64,000 nucleotides of DNA from Stentor coeruleus (lineage: Eukaryota; Ciliophora; Heterotrichea; Heterotrichida; Stentoridae): NCBI GenBank assembly GCA_001970955.1, contig MPUH01000078.1:1-64000 (forward strand). The letters are read 5' to 3'. A program made the translations under genes and the position numbers. This document shows, piece after piece, positions 31,452 through 42,664 of this stretch; within the stretch, counting starts at the first letter, position 1; each line of letters starts with the position of its first letter. The notes below the pieces were generated by a model. That model was not told the origin of the DNA and did not search any database. It saw only the letters and a program-made list of their open reading frames with translations.

Positions 31452-32420
31452 TCAGTGATTCATCTTGTTGTTTACCAACGCAGCAAACTGGTCAACTTTA
31501 TTTTTCGGAATCCCATATATCGAACTAAGCAAATCAGTCTAAATATCCCTTACAACTTTTTTATTACAAGACTTGTCAATATCCCTAACATCATAATTAT
31601 TCATAGGTTTTGGTGATCTCGTATTCTTCGCACTTTTCGGCGATAAAAACTCTCTATTTCCACTTTTCACCCTAGTATTTTTTCTATCAAAATCATCCTC
31701 TAAAGCATTTCCTTGAACCATTATAATTTTCAACATTTCTTCTAATTTCTTTTCTTTTTGTAATAGAATCTGCTCTTTCAATTTTAGCATATCTTCATGA
31801 GCACGGTTTCTAATTTCTCTTTTTTCTTGATACTTTTTATATAATTCATAACTATAAGCATCAATATTCCCAGTACTATTACAGACTAATTTATCTATAC
31901 TGCTTCCTGAACTTCTAGTACTACTTACAGGAGACTCATAAACAGATAAAATATCTAAATTCTTTACTTTTTCAACTATTTCGGATGGTGGAAATAACTG
32001 AGGTGAATATCTTATGGCAGAAGGACTATTTCCACGTTCGGGACTAACTTTTTTTTTAAAGATTTCAGTGGCAAGAGGTGGGATATTTTTCTTTTGAATG
32101 TTATGAACCGAATATAATGATTTGTTATTTACTTGCTGGTCATGGGAAATGTAGTGTTTATTATTGTTGTATGGATTTTTTATAGGGATTATTGTAGGAG
32201 AATGCTTAGTTTCTATATTTTTATGTATTTTTGTGGGGTAAAAGTCTTTGATCAGTTTTTCTTTTCTCTCTTTTATGAGGTTCATACTTTCAGTCAAGTA
32301 ACAATCTAGGTTTTCGTCGAGGATCCCATCGTTTTTAAGGCAAAGTTTTTGTTTTTCGATGTTTTGTTCTTCTTTTTCTAGCTCTAGTATGAAATCTTTG
32401 AGCTTTAGTCTTTTATCCAT
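31452..32420 (-). CDS. Coiled-coil, Ser/Lys-rich protein, two exons
   Basis: The main frame starts at the ATG at 32420 (MDKRLKLKDFILELEKEEQN). A 15-nt intron at 31539-31553 (sense GTAAGGGATATTTAG) contains an in-frame stop. Splicing adds TDLLSSIYGIPKNKVDQFAA and eight more residues to a TGA at 31452, for 317 residues in all. The N-terminal 55 residues and a segment around residues 185-235 (KYQEKREIRNRAHEDMLKLK) are coiled coil, and the middle is Ser/Pro/Lys-rich and probably disordered. No domain is recognised. The intron fits the window consensus exactly, so I favour the longer form, although retention would give a natural shorter product. Confidence 0.7.
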
Positions 32421-33115
32421 TTATTTCAATATTATAAGTCTTATTAGTCTTATTAGATGAATAAATATTTGCTTATATTTTTTATATTAAATTTTAGGTA
32501 GTTTGAGTTGTTGTATGATTTTATAAAGATTGGAGTAAAAATGAGATTAATGTTATTATGAGAATTTATGGTTTTCATAGAAAAATAATTGTTTTTAGGC
32601 TTGGTGAGAATATTAGATGGTGATAGAAAAACTGGGTATGTTAGAAATAGGGTTTTTTAATAAGGAAATCATGTTGTTTTTAAATTAGATGTAAGAATAA
32701 GATAAAAGATTTTTGGAGTGGGTAATAGTTTCAGATGGTTATTAAATTTTATTGATGATGATAAAAAAAAAGATAATAATTATATAGGAAAGAAATGGGA
32801 TGATAACTGGAATAATTATAATTTTTTTTTAATATAACAGGTTTAAAAGTTAGTGTATATGGGAGAATAATCGGAATAAAATTTCTAAACTTATTCCAAA
32901 ACCCTTATTAAAATCACAAAAAAAACAACAAAAATTCATTATAAAATTTCCTCAACATTTTCCACACAATCGTCCAAAAAGCCTTCATTAAAATCTCTAA
33001 TCTATTCTCCAACTTACTAAATAATAGCTTCACTTTCTCATTAAAAAAAACCAAAACTAACCGAATGCTCCTTTTCTATCCTAAGTCTCTTTTTTATTTA
33101 TATTTCATATGTAAA
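32421..33115. other. Tandem-gene spacer with the sharpest strand flip
   Basis: By direct count the + strand has 54 G and 5 C in 32521-32760 but 3 G and 41 C in 32881-33060. Both flanking genes are on the minus strand. No gene is visible. Confidence 0.65.
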
Positions 33116-33820
33116 TCATAAGGCTAAAGGACACTTGTTAGCTTTATGCCCTAATGTACCACAGCGGAAACACCTAAACGTCTGTGCTTCAGAAAAATAT
33201 CCTGCACAACGTATTGCTGGATGACCAAAGTTATTACACTTATGACAATACTCAGAAAGATCTTCAAATCTTGAATTCTGATACTCAGGATGAAGCTTGA
33301 AAAATGCTTCAGCCAAATAAGCTTCAGCAATGTTCTTTAAATGATACTTTTTACAAAGCTCGCCGGCGGGACATTTGCCTTCTTCAAAGAACTCAAAGCA
33401 TAATTCACGTCGAACATGTTTGAATTTGCAGAATCGACCTTGTTCACAAAAACCTGATTAGGATTTACCCATGTTGTAATATGCGCATTCTTTTACTTTT
33501 TTTTTGACTGTGGATGAATGACCGAATTTACAGTCAGAATTGTTACAAGTCCCATCAGCAGCGAAATTACGGCATTCAGGGAGTTTATCAATGATGATTT
33601 CATGGAGATAAGGACATAAAGGACCTTTTTTGCAGTCATTGTATAGTAAAAAAGATATACAGACCACTTCTCTTATTGGCTGAATATGCTTGAGTTTACA
33701 TTGGGTTCCTTCTGGACAATAACCTGTGAAAAATGCTCGGCAAATACGACTGTCCCAGACATCTGCATTAATCAATGAATTTTTCAGATCTTTACCTGCG
33801 ATATCTACCATATTATACAT
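33116..33820 (-). CDS. CPSF4: Cleavage/polyadenylation factor CPSF30 (CPSF4/Yth1)
   Basis: Two exons joined by a 15-nt intron at 33454-33468 (sense GTAAATCCTAATCAG) encode 229 residues. Five CCCH fingers appear in order: CRAFFTGYCPEGTQCKLKH, CISFLLYNDCKKGPLCPYLH, CRNFAADGTCNNSDCKFGH, a fourth split by the intron (CAYYNMGFCEQGRFCKFKH) and CFEFFEEGKCPAGELCKKYH. Two CCHC knuckles follow: CHKCNNFGHPAIRC and CFRCGTLGHKANKC. This is the CPSF30 arrangement. The protein recognises the poly(A) signal and RNA within the 3'-end processing complex. Human CPSF30 has one knuckle, so two is a variation. The intron falls inside finger 4 and its removal restores the exact Cys spacing. Confidence 0.95.
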
Positions 33821-34689
33821 TTAGTTTGATAGTTTGGGGAATTTTTTTAAATTGTTTTTGGGGATTAAGATTTTTGGATTGATAATTTTTAGATAAATGT
33901 TGCAAAGGATTTTCATTTGAGGAATGTGTCTGTGATTGTTATTGGAGTTTAAGTTTTTTGAAATAAATATATAAGTTTTTTGGTAGGCTATATATAAGAA
34001 AATTATTTTTATATTTCAATTATATTTGAGTATGGTTCAAATGTGAAATCATGTCTAATTATGAAATAAATTGATAAATTTGTGTAGATTATTAAGATGT
34101 GATTTTAAACAGAAATAAGAATCGGCTTTTTAATATATTTTTTAAGAACTTGAAAATTTAACTAAAGATTAGTTGTAAATTATAGAACATTTTATATTTA
34201 TTCTTATTTATCCACTTTTACAACTTTCATCATCACCTCTTAAAACTAGTTATAAAAATCAATTTTCGGAAGGCATAAAATTTCATATAAAAACCTCCGA
34301 AATTTAAAAACCACCCTAAAAAACTAAACGATTATCCCTATAATCATAGACCTAATCTTTTTTAAAACTATCCCAACTTTTTGATTCCAATTATCATTTG
34401 AGCCTTATAATTTCTTTAAAATCACTTACTGTATAAGCAATTTCAAATAAAACCTAAATCTTATTTTTATGATATAAGCATAAAGGTTATAAAAATCCCT
34501 TTACAATCATAAGCAAATCCTTCAAATCTTTTAGCTATATTTTAATCGTTTCTATTTTCAGCTATATAGTAAACTCAAATATTTTGATTAAAATTTCACC
34601 AGAGGATAAGTCATTCTTAGCAAAACCCCCTACATACAAGAATCCTAATACCAAAATTTTTCCATAGGGATTTAAAACTAGAAAATATT
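33821..34689. other. AT-rich spacer with strand flip near 34,185
   Basis: The + strand is G-rich to about 34,180, then C-rich to about 34,560. A coding-like scrap (ISPEDKSFLAKPPTYKNPNT) lies near 34,600-34,660 and may belong to the relic that follows. Confidence 0.5.
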
Positions 34690-35380
34690 ATGATGATAAA
34701 TGATAATATTTATAATTTCAAGATTTTGACTTTGGATTTTACTATGAAGGAGAAGATTATCAGAATGATAAACTGGTTTTTTTAGTGCAAGGATTATTTT
34801 GTATTTAAATATTACAAAGCAGAAACTTTTAAATGCAAAATATGCTGAGAGTATACTGATGAAGTATATAAATTGTGTTATTAAGGGTTATACTATTCTT
34901 AAAGAGACTAAAAAAGATTTTATTAAGAACATGCTATAAATATTACCACAAATCGACCAGATACTATCCATTTGCTTGACAATCCTTGAATTTTTAACCA
35001 AAAAAGAACCTCGATATATGGAATTCTGATAAAAAATTGAATCATTTCTTCATAAAGTTTTATTTTATTATAAAAAGCAGCATCTCTCTATTTCAGGGTT
35101 TTTTTCTACACAAGTTAGTCGTAATCGACTAATCCCCTTTTAATTATTTAATCTTGCTGATATTATAACTTTTTTATCTTTCCTATTAAATTTTTTAACA
35201 ATAAAATTCACTGACTTACTGGTAGCTTCACCTTTGTCTCTAAGCTCTAAAAAGATTGAAAAATCTGAGTTTAGACTTCACAATCGTTTAAGAAAAGTTG
35301 CAAATCTATTCTTTATTACTTATCCTATCATATCACACAACATAGGAAAAAATTTTTTTTTTCTAATGTTTCAGAAGAAG
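34690..35380 (+). pseudogene. Unidentified gene relic
   Basis: From about 34,820 one plus frame stays protein-like for over 500 bases but is crossed by several stops. Fragments include KLLNAKYAESILMKYINCVI, KGYTILKETKKDFIKNML, ILPQIDQILSICLTILEFLT, KIESFLHKVLFYYKKQHLSI and SKKIEKSEFRLHNRLRKVAN. None of the stops lies in a 15/16-nt GT...AG segment with the consensus A. I recognise no family. The composition suggests a helical protein. It could be a dead gene or, less likely, chance in AT-rich DNA. Confidence 0.4.
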
Positions 35381-36310
35381 TAGATATTGTGTTTTGTCCT
35401 TCAGTTTTTTAGGTTTTTTTTATATTCCATCGTAAAATCTTAATTTTTTACTTGTAGTTTAGTATATGTTTTTTTAGATAATAATATTCTCACTGGTAGC
35501 ACTGATTATAAATGGAAGAGTTCATCATAACAGGAATCTCTCTTCTCATGCCTTGCTTGCTAGCGCTCTATAGTCATTATATTAAGAAGCCGACAACTGA
35601 TACAATAGTAAATATAACAAGCCCAGTGAGTTACCTTGTAAACTATTAATAATCTAATGAATAAAGAGTTGCTAATAAAAAGTTGATTTTTTTTTATTTT
35701 GTAGTACGAAAGTGATAGTTTCTGTTGTTTTTATTTTCTTTATAGCTTTATTTATAGTTTCCTCAATTTCTAAGCCTTTAAACTAACCTCTTGGAATTAA
35801 TTATTTTTATTCCAGAAGATCATCACATTCCGCGTATTTTTTTTCGCTGTTCATATGAGTATTTTAATTTATATATTTACATTCAGTAACAATAAACCTT
35901 AATAAATAAATCAGCCTAATATTTTGTCTACAAACTCCTACACCCTTGTCTAGCTTGACGTTATAAAACAAAGGTTAAAAAAATACTTCAATTTTATATA
36001 CACTTTTCCAGTCAAATTATTATAAATAAATCTATTATTCTCAACTAAGCTAATCTTTTTACTTCAAGCTAAACCTCATTGACTGCTTTTTTTATTATAA
36101 AAATTTATTCAAAAATCTCTTTTAAAAATATCAAAAAAATTCCTTTGATAAATCATCATATACCCTACCGAATTATTTTCTTTCTATATCAAATCCAAAA
36201 AACTTCCCAATATTAAAATTTCCTAAAGAAATCATTTATATTTACCCATACAATCAAAAACATAATAAAAAGGGGGATTTTTCAAAATCCAATGAGGCAA
36301 TAGATAAAAA
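35381..36310. other. Spacer with one short open frame
   Basis: A 45-codon frame at 35512-35649 (+) begins MEEFIITGISLLMPCLLALY and could encode a one-TM micro-peptide, but nothing supports expression. The rest is AT-rich, with the last 300 bases G-poor on the + strand upstream of the SAM-domain gene. Confidence 0.35.
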
Positions 36311-36841
36311 ATGACAAGCATACAAGATGCATTAGTGTCAATTTCCCTTGAAAAATACACTGAATCATTCACAGCTTCAGGATTTCTAACATTAGAAGAT
36401 CTAACTATTTTAGTCCCAGCAGATTTAGACAAGGTTTTAATAGAAGTTGGTATGCTTAAAGGTCATACTTTTAAACTTAAGAAAATGATTGAAGATGCTA
36501 AACTTGGAAATACCCCAAAATCTAAACCAATGATATCTACTGTTATTATGCCTTCTAAACCAAAATTTGATCTTGTAAATACCCCTAATGTTATGATTCA
36601 AACTAAAATTGATGTTTTAAAAGGATCAGAAGGACCACTTGTTAGGGATATTGGGGATAAGACTATGACTATTAAGACACAACTTGCTAGTATTCTTCAA
36701 GCTAAAGACGCTCTTGTTAATTCTTTGAAGAATTTTATGGAACTTGATCTTGATACTTATTTCCAAGCTCTTAAACACCTTAAGTCTATGCAGCAGACTG
36801 TAAAAGAATTAATACAGACTGATATTGAGATTATTATATAA
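36311..36841 (+). CDS. SAM-domain protein
   Basis: A 176-residue single-exon protein. Residues 4-66 form a sterile alpha motif: IQDALVSISLEKYTESFTAS, FLTLEDLTILVPADLDKVLI then GMLKGHTFKLKKMIEDAKLG. SAM domains make homo- or hetero-oligomers. The remaining 110 residues include a low-complexity linker and a C-terminal helical segment (ILQAKDALVNSLKNFMELDL; LKHLKSMQQTVKELIQTDIE). No enzymatic domain is attached, so it is probably an adaptor or scaffold. The start is the ATG at 36311, and the spacer upstream is C-rich as usual for this window. Confidence 0.85.
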   Translation: MTSIQDALVSISLEKYTESFTASGFLTLEDLTILVPADLDKVLIEVGMLKGHTFKLKKMIEDAKLGNTPKSKPMISTVIMPSKPKFDLVNTPNVMIQTKIDVLKGSEGPLVRDIGDKTMTIKTQLASILQAKDALVNSLKNFMELDLDTYFQALKHLKSMQQTVKELIQTDIEIII

Positions 36842-37573
36842 TAGGGTTTTTTTATTTGGACTTCTTGATAGGGTAAAATTATAATTATTTTTTATATGGA
36901 AATTTAGTATAAATGTGAAATATTTGAATGCTAGATAAGTAAAGTTTATTATTTTTAAAAGGCTTAAGTCAGATATTAGATTTTTGTATGAGGAATATGG
37001 TTATAAGGATTTAATGATTTTAGGGAAGAGAATTTTGAGTTATATTTTTATATATGCAGATTCTTGATTGGTATGAATAATTTTAATATTTAAAGTTTGA
37101 ATAAGGATAAATTTGGTTATTAGTCTTGATATCTCATGAAATATGTTTAGAATTTTCCTTTAAAGATAGAATGATTAAGATTTTCAAGATAATGGTTATG
37201 TATAATTTATGATGTATTGTTTTATTGTATAAATATAAAAGAATATTTTATGTTAACTAGTTTTTTTCAATTCATATTTTTAAGGTTGATTAAAGCTGCC
37301 TAATAAACCACTATTTAATTTTTTATTACTAATTTAAGTTTACAAATTGTGTAAATATATGATCTTCGTGCTTTTGTATTTTTTTTTAAATCTAAAGGAT
37401 AAATTTTCAACTAACTTTTTATGTATTTTTTACTCTAGATTTTTATACAAGAATACCAAGATTTCAAATTATTTTAACTAAAATTACCTTATTATTCTTA
37501 GATCCAATAAAAGATATTAAAATAGCTCTAATATGTGGAAGAAATTCTCTAAAGTTGCATCATATAATATAAT
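36842..37573. other. Spacer, G-rich then C-rich
   Basis: The + strand is G-rich/C-poor to about 37,230 and shifts to C over G afterwards. No gene is visible before the small spliced gene at 37574. Confidence 0.6.
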
Positions 37574-37858
37574 ATGGGGCAATTTTGCAAAGTGTATTGT
37601 TTATTGATAAGCTTGGTCGGAGCAGGATACTTGGTAAAAACTAAATAGCTAGGATTTGGTTTAGCTCTTTCAAGCGGTTATGAGTATGCAAAAGTAGACG
37701 ATAAAGAATCTGGAGCATTTAATTGTTTTATAGCTTCAGGAATATATTGTACCTACCCAGTGATATTTATACTCTTATTTATACGTAATCGCTGTAAATC
37801 ACAAAAGCCTACATCTAATGACATTCCTTTATTGGAAATTAGAAAAGAATCTAGTTAA
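37574..37858 (+). CDS. Small two-TM membrane protein, two exons
   Basis: An ATG at 37574 opens 20 codons (MGQFCKVYCLLISLVGAGYL). A 15-nt intron at 37634-37648 (GTAAAAACTAAATAG, with an in-frame stop) is followed in phase by 69 codons to a TAA at 37858, giving 89 residues. Two hydrophobic spans are visible: VYCLLISLVGAGYLLGFGLA across the splice and CFIASGIYCTYPVIFILLFI. A basic, Cys/Lys-containing cytosolic tail follows (RNRCKSQKPTSNDIPLLEIR). The short loop is acidic (YEYAKVDDKESG). The intron matches the consensus perfectly and restores a hydrophobic helix, which is the main evidence that the gene is real. I do not recognise the family. Too short in each exon for simple frame scans. Confidence 0.65.
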
Positions 37859-37901
37859 AAATAAATATATCTAAATCATAACCAATGAAGCTTATTATAT
37901 T

Positions 37902-38636
37902 TTAGTCTCTTGGCTTAAAGTCGATAAATTTCCCTTTCTCTTTTATCCCTTTCTCATAATCTTCAATAAAATGATCAACAGGTGTATCGTTTCCTGCTTC
38001 TCTAATCAGTTTTCCAAATGAGAAAAGCCACTCTTCTAAATTCACTTGTCCATCTTTGCATATACTAACTTCTTTGAGAAACTCTTCTGAGTCTCTTCTG
38101 GCAATATCTTCAGATATCTCTTCGACAAATCTGTTAAATTTAAAACTTTTATTTGCATCAATAAACCCTAGATCGTCAGAATCCATGTCTTCGAATATTT
38201 GAGTTAGTTTTTTTTTGTGAAAATCATTTAGAAGACCGTATGCGCTTTTGTCTCTAAAGATCCCTGCAATTAATGGGCGTATTTGTGGGTTTAAATCATC
38301 ACACCGATGCCCGTTTAAATTGTAAATATAAGGGTCAGCTCCATATAGAATAAGTATTAGAATAATTTCTTTATATCCTCTTTCTGAAGCAAGATGTAAT
38401 GCAGTATTACCTCTAATATTCGTTAAATTTGGATTTAAACCCATTGATAAAAGAAAACGAACAAGTTTTAACTGTTGAGGATGACAGCAATGAAATAGAG
38501 CTGAAGAACCATTTCTATCTCTAGCATTAACATCAACTCCCATTGATAAAAGCTTTTTGCATTCGTCTAATGAGCCTTTTTGACAGGCTTGAAACAGTAG
38601 TTCTTCTTGTGATTTTTGTTTGGATTCTTCTTGCAT
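37902..38636 (-). CDS. Ankyrin-repeat protein with EF-hand-like C-terminus
   Basis: A 244-residue protein. Residues 10-115 hold three ankyrin repeats: ACQKGSLDECKKLLSMGVDV, GSSALFHCCHPQQLKLVRFL and GNTALHLASERGYKEIILIL. The C-terminal part has two EF-hand-like helices and loops, FEDMDSDDLGFIDANKSFKF and VSICKDGQVNLEEWLFSFGK. The loops are partly degenerate, so Ca2+ binding is possible but unproven. The pairing of ankyrin and EF-hand modules suggests a Ca2+-sensitive adaptor. It is convergent with the two-TM gene, 43 bp away. Start ATG at 38636. Confidence 0.82.
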   Translation of the reverse strand: MQEESKQKSQEELLFQACQKGSLDECKKLLSMGVDVNARDRNGSSALFHCCHPQQLKLVRFLLSMGLNPNLTNIRGNTALHLASERGYKEIILILILYGADPYIYNLNGHRCDDLNPQIRPLIAGIFRDKSAYGLLNDFHKKKLTQIFEDMDSDDLGFIDANKSFKFNRFVEEISEDIARRDSEEFLKEVSICKDGQVNLEEWLFSFGKLIREAGNDTPVDHFIEDYEKGIKEKGKFIDFKPRD

Positions 38637-39075
38637 TTTATATTGTTTTCAGTATTTTAACATGAATTTTGTGGATGAGAGGATGGTTTAAAGTTTTTAT
38701 ATTAAGGAATTTAGTGTTTATATATTATGATAAGAGGTGGGGCTATTAAGATTTTATTATTGAAATTTTTATTGTTGTTTGAGTGTGTTTGATAAATACT
38801 GATCAATACATTTTTATTTCTCTCTTGTGGATTTTATTTTTAGATCATTTTGCTATTTATATGATGATATTAGTATAGGTGATAAATAATATCAGAAAGC
38901 TAAGAAACTTATTTCACAAAAATATCAATTATCACAATCAATAGTCAAAATTGTTTAGTTTAATGATTTCATTGATTTTTTTTACAAGGAACACCTAAAT
39001 TAAAAAAGGGTAAAACTTACATTCTCTATTCACATAAATAATATTAAAAGTATACATTGTTAAAACTAAGATAGA
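38637..39075. other. AT-rich spacer
   Basis: The left end is G-rich on the + strand (38,640-38,780) and the right end is C over G. There is no gene. Confidence 0.55.
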
Positions 39076-41382
39076 TTAAGCATTTTTTCGAGCCATATTT
39101 GGAGTTTGACTGCCACTCTGAGAAGATCTTTCATTACTGCTGATCTTTTTTGTAGATGCAAGTTTTTCAGTAGCCAAATAAGTTTTCCCCTCCTCCTGTT
39201 TTTTAGATTTTTTCGATCTTAAAATTTCAATTTCTCTTTTACTTTCAGCTAATTTTGCTTTTAAAGCATCAAGAGTATATTTCGCAAGTTCCTTATTTGC
39301 TTGAGCTCTACTCAAATTTTCTTCAATATCTCCAAAATACGAACAAATCTTCGACTTCCTTATCGCAATACCTTCTTTTACATGTATTTCTATTTATACC
39401 TTACTTATTTTCTCCATATTTTTTGTGTCTGCAACTGCTAATCCAATATCTTCACTCAACTTAGAAATCATTTTTTCTTCCCTAAATTTAACATTCTACA
39501 TAACTCATACCGTAAACTCTTCAACAATTGATTCTAATTCCTTATTAAGTTCATTACTTTTCCCTTTTGTCTCTTCAAAATCCTTTTTCACAACATCATT
39601 TTTCACTTTTTCTTCAGCAAAAATATTTTTAAACCTCTCATTATTTCTCTCAACCCTTTTCGATAATTCATTATATTCATTTTCTTTTGATATAAGCGAT
39701 TGTTTAACTTTAGTCAAAGCTTCAGAGTTTTGGCTTAAATGGTCTATTTTAAGTCTAAGCTCAGGGACGATTTTCTTTGATTTTTCCTTTTGATTTTTTT
39801 TTAAGTTTTGTTTTATATTATACACAAAACTTAATGCAACTGAGTTTAAGTCTAAATTTATATTCTGTAAATTATGATTTTTTCGGCAAATGTCATCTAA
39901 AGATTGTCCTGCAATATCGTTAATATTGTTTTCTTTTAAATTTAATTCTTCAAGGCTATGGTTCATCCTAAAACAATTAGCAAAAGACTTTCCCCCACGT
40001 TCTTTTATATAATTTGTACTTAAATTCAATTTTTTTAAACCTAAATTCCTACATAGTCCTTGAGAAATAGCTTCAGCACCATTATCACAAATTTTATTCT
40101 TACTCAAATCTAATTCTTCTAATGTTCTGTTTTTAGGTAATACTTCTGGTAATGAAGCTAAAGCTGAAGATTTAATTTCACATTTAGATAATGAAAGTTT
40201 TTTTAACCCAGAGTTTTCTATAAGAAACATGGCAAAGTTATCAGATAGTCCAGCTCCAAACATATTCATGCTTAAATTTAAACTTCTAAGCGTATTATTG
40301 TTTGTAAGAGCATAAAATATTCTACTCGCTCCTTTCATACTGATTTCATTTTCAGAAACATCTAATATTTCTAAAGCACATGAATTCATATCATGTCCCA
40401 TTAACATCTGACATATACCTTCTGCCCCATCATTTCCAAGTTTGTTATTAGAAATATCAAGTTTAGTCAAACCAGATTTAGAAATAGCAACCCCAAGACC
40501 ATCAATTTTCTCCCAACCAATCCCATTACATGAAATATTCAGTTCTAATAAAGACTTACAATTTTCTATACCTTTATATAAATTTTCAAGTCCTTCATCT
40601 CCAATACTAGTCCCTGAAATATTCAAAATACTTAATATTTTTGAACCATAAAGGATTCTCCCTATACCTTCAGCACCTTTTGCCCCAAAACGATTACGAT
40701 GTAAGCCTTTGTGTGAAGATAAATTTATGCTTATAAAGCTTTCATTTCTATTAAAATACTCAACCATTTCTTGAACTCCATCACATGTTAATTCGTTGCT
40801 ACTTAAATCTAAATGTGTAAATGATGGGTTTTTATATATTCCTTTGATTAATTCAACACATCCTTTATCCCCAAGAATGTTTTTACCTAAACGAATATAA
40901 CTGAAACTTGTTGAACTTAATAAAATAGATGCTATAACTTTGGCGCTTTCAATTCCGAGACCTGATTCACTCAAATCAAAATTTCTGCAATAGAAATGCC
41001 GAAAACAATAAGAAAAAAAACGCTTTTCTTGTTCAGGAAAAGGTTGGATATCTAAATCTTTACATTTAGCTTCATAGATTAATCGGATTTGCTCAGTTGT
41101 AAGCCCTGATGCAAATTGTTCAAAAGTAAAAGATAAAGATTTACTGTTAGTTGAATGGGTTGTTGATGGTCTTATGAAAGAAGTTGTAGCAAAGTTTATA
41201 CGTGAACGACGAGGTTCTGGGATGTATATCTGTAAATCTTGTGATAAATGTCTACTACGAACAGATTTTCCTGTTGATGGTCTTTTTTTCCTAGTAGGGA
41301 TAACTCTTGGGGTGATTTGCGAAAACGAGTTTTCAAGTTTGGTCCAGGTAGTTTCTAAGCTATTACTGCTTCTATGCTTCAT
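39076..41382 (-). CDS. Leucine-rich-repeat protein with C-terminal coiled coil, three exons
   Basis: A 758-residue protein assembled across two 15-nt introns at 39496-39510 (sense GTATGAGTTATGTAG) and 39390-39404 (sense GTAAGGTATAAATAG). Residues about 130-500 are ribonuclease-inhibitor-type LRRs of about 28 residues, for example LTKLDISNNKLGNDGAEGIC, LEELDLSKNKICDNGAEAIS and LEELNLKENNINDIAGQSLD. The region after about 510 is coiled coil (KVKQSLISKENEYNELSKRV), continuing through both introns into SRAQANKELAKYTLDALKAK and a Ser-rich tail. This plan is frequent among axonemal and basal-body proteins, but I cannot name the subunit. Both introns have the consensus A and keep the heptads in phase. 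Confidence 0.87.
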
Positions 41383-41516
41383 TATTATTGTAATCCACCT
41401 TTAAAGGTTAATATTAAGAATTTTTTAATATGGATCCTCTTGAGTATTCAATACACACTATATCATAATAAGCATATTCATATAAGTTTTTTTTTTTTTA
41501 ATGAAAATATTATTAT

Positions 41517-42518
41517 CTAAAATTCCACATCAAGTCTAAACATTTGCTCATCTTTTTTCGCCATAACTCCTGTTTTTTGATACTCACTCACACGTTTTTC
41601 AAAAAAGTTTGTCTTACCTTGCATTGATATCATCTCCATCCATTCAAAAGGATTTAATACGCGGTATAATTTATCACAACCCAAAGCAACTAAAAGTCTA
41701 TCAGCAACAAACTCAAGATATTGAGACATAAGCCTTGAGTTCATACCAATAAGTTCTACTGGAAGAGCTTCTGTTATAAATTCTTTCTCAATTTCAATAG
41801 CTTCACGAATAATTTCATAGATTTGATCTTGTGAAAGCTTATTAACTATATGTGAGTATAGTAAACAAGCAAAATCTGTATGAAGACCTTCATCTCGACT
41901 TATCAGTTCATTGGAAAATGTGAGCCCTGGCATAAGAGAACGTTTTTTCATCCAGAATATTGCGCAAAAACTCCCAGAAAAGAAAATCCCTTCTATAGCA
42001 GCGTATGCAACGAGTCTTTGGGCAAAGCTATCGCTGCTATTTATCCATTTCAAAGCCCAGTCTGCTTTCTTTTTAATTGATGGAAAGTGTGTGATAGCAT
42101 TGAATAACATACTTTTTTCTTGAACATTAGTGATATATGTGTCGATAAGCATCGAATAAGTTTCACTATGAACATTTTCCATGGCTATCTGAAATCCATA
42201 AAAAGCTCGAGCCTCAGGAATTTGAACTTCACAAAAGAACTTAGTAGCAAGATTCTCCAATACAATCCCATCAGAAGCAGCAAAAAAAGCTAAGACATAC
42301 TTAATAAAGTGTCTTTCATTATCAGTAAGTTTTTCCCAATCACGTAAGTCTTGAGCCAAGTCCAACTCTTCAGCAGTCCAAAAACTAGCTTCATGTTTCT
42401 TATACATAGTCCAAATATCACTATATTGTATTGGAAACATGACAAATCTGTTAGGATTCTCTCTTAGTATCGGCTCTAATTCAATACTATCTTTAGTATT
42501 CATTATATTTCGCGCCAT
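41517..42518 (-). CDS. RRM2: Ribonucleotide reductase small subunit (class Ia R2)
   Basis: A 333-residue single-exon protein that houses the diiron-tyrosyl radical cofactor for dNTP synthesis. Ligand segments are visible: [40 protein letters not shown] then [14 protein letters not shown], and [20 protein letters not shown]. The radical-transfer region includes [20 protein letters not shown]. The C-terminus FRLDVEF corresponds to the FxxDxxF tail that binds the large subunit. Length is slightly short at the N-terminus compared with animal R2 (389), which is common in protists. The ATG at 42518 sits inside a cluster of GCGC sites that resemble E2F elements, in keeping with S-phase control. Confidence 0.97.
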   Translation of the reverse strand: MARNIMNTKDSIELEPILRENPNRFVMFPIQYSDIWTMYKKHEASFWTAEELDLAQDLRDWEKLTDNERHFIKYVLAFFAASDGIVLENLATKFFCEVQIPEARAFYGFQIAMENVHSETYSMLIDTYITNVQEKSMLFNAITHFPSIKKKADWALKWINSSDSFAQRLVAYAAIEGIFFSGSFCAIFWMKKRSLMPGLTFSNELISRDEGLHTDFACLLYSHIVNKLSQDQIYEIIREAIEIEKEFITEALPVELIGMNSRLMSQYLEFVADRLLVALGCDKLYRVLNPFEWMEMISMQGKTNFFEKRVSEYQKTGVMAKKDEQMFRLDVEF

Positions 42519-42540
42519 TTAGATTAAGATATGGCGCCAT
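42508..42540. promoter_or_regulatory. E2F/DP-like sites at the start of the RNR gene
   Basis: TTTCGCGCC at 42508-42516 (+ strand) matches the E2F consensus TTTSSCGC and overlaps the first codons of the gene. A palindrome ATGGCGCCAT lies at 42531-42540, 13-22 bp upstream of the ATG. GCGC is otherwise very rare in this AT-rich window. E2F control of RNR genes is well established in animals and plants, but its use here is inference. Confidence 0.45.
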
Positions 42541-42664
42541 TTGTTTAAGACTTATTTCCATATTATTTGCTATAAAAACTACATCAATTGCATATACAAT
42601 TAATTCAAATTGGTATTTTTTTGTTCATTTTATTGTACTTTCATCCTTTGGAAGCTCAGAAATC

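Noticed and set aside
35512-35649. 45-codon hydrophobic micro-frame as a gene
   Set aside because: It has no splice sites, homology or composition signal beyond one hydrophobic stretch. It is mentioned only as part of the spacer.
39255-39793. Plus-strand frames of 69 and 122 codons
   Set aside because: They are antisense to the coiled-coil end of the LRR gene, which is confirmed by two consensus introns.
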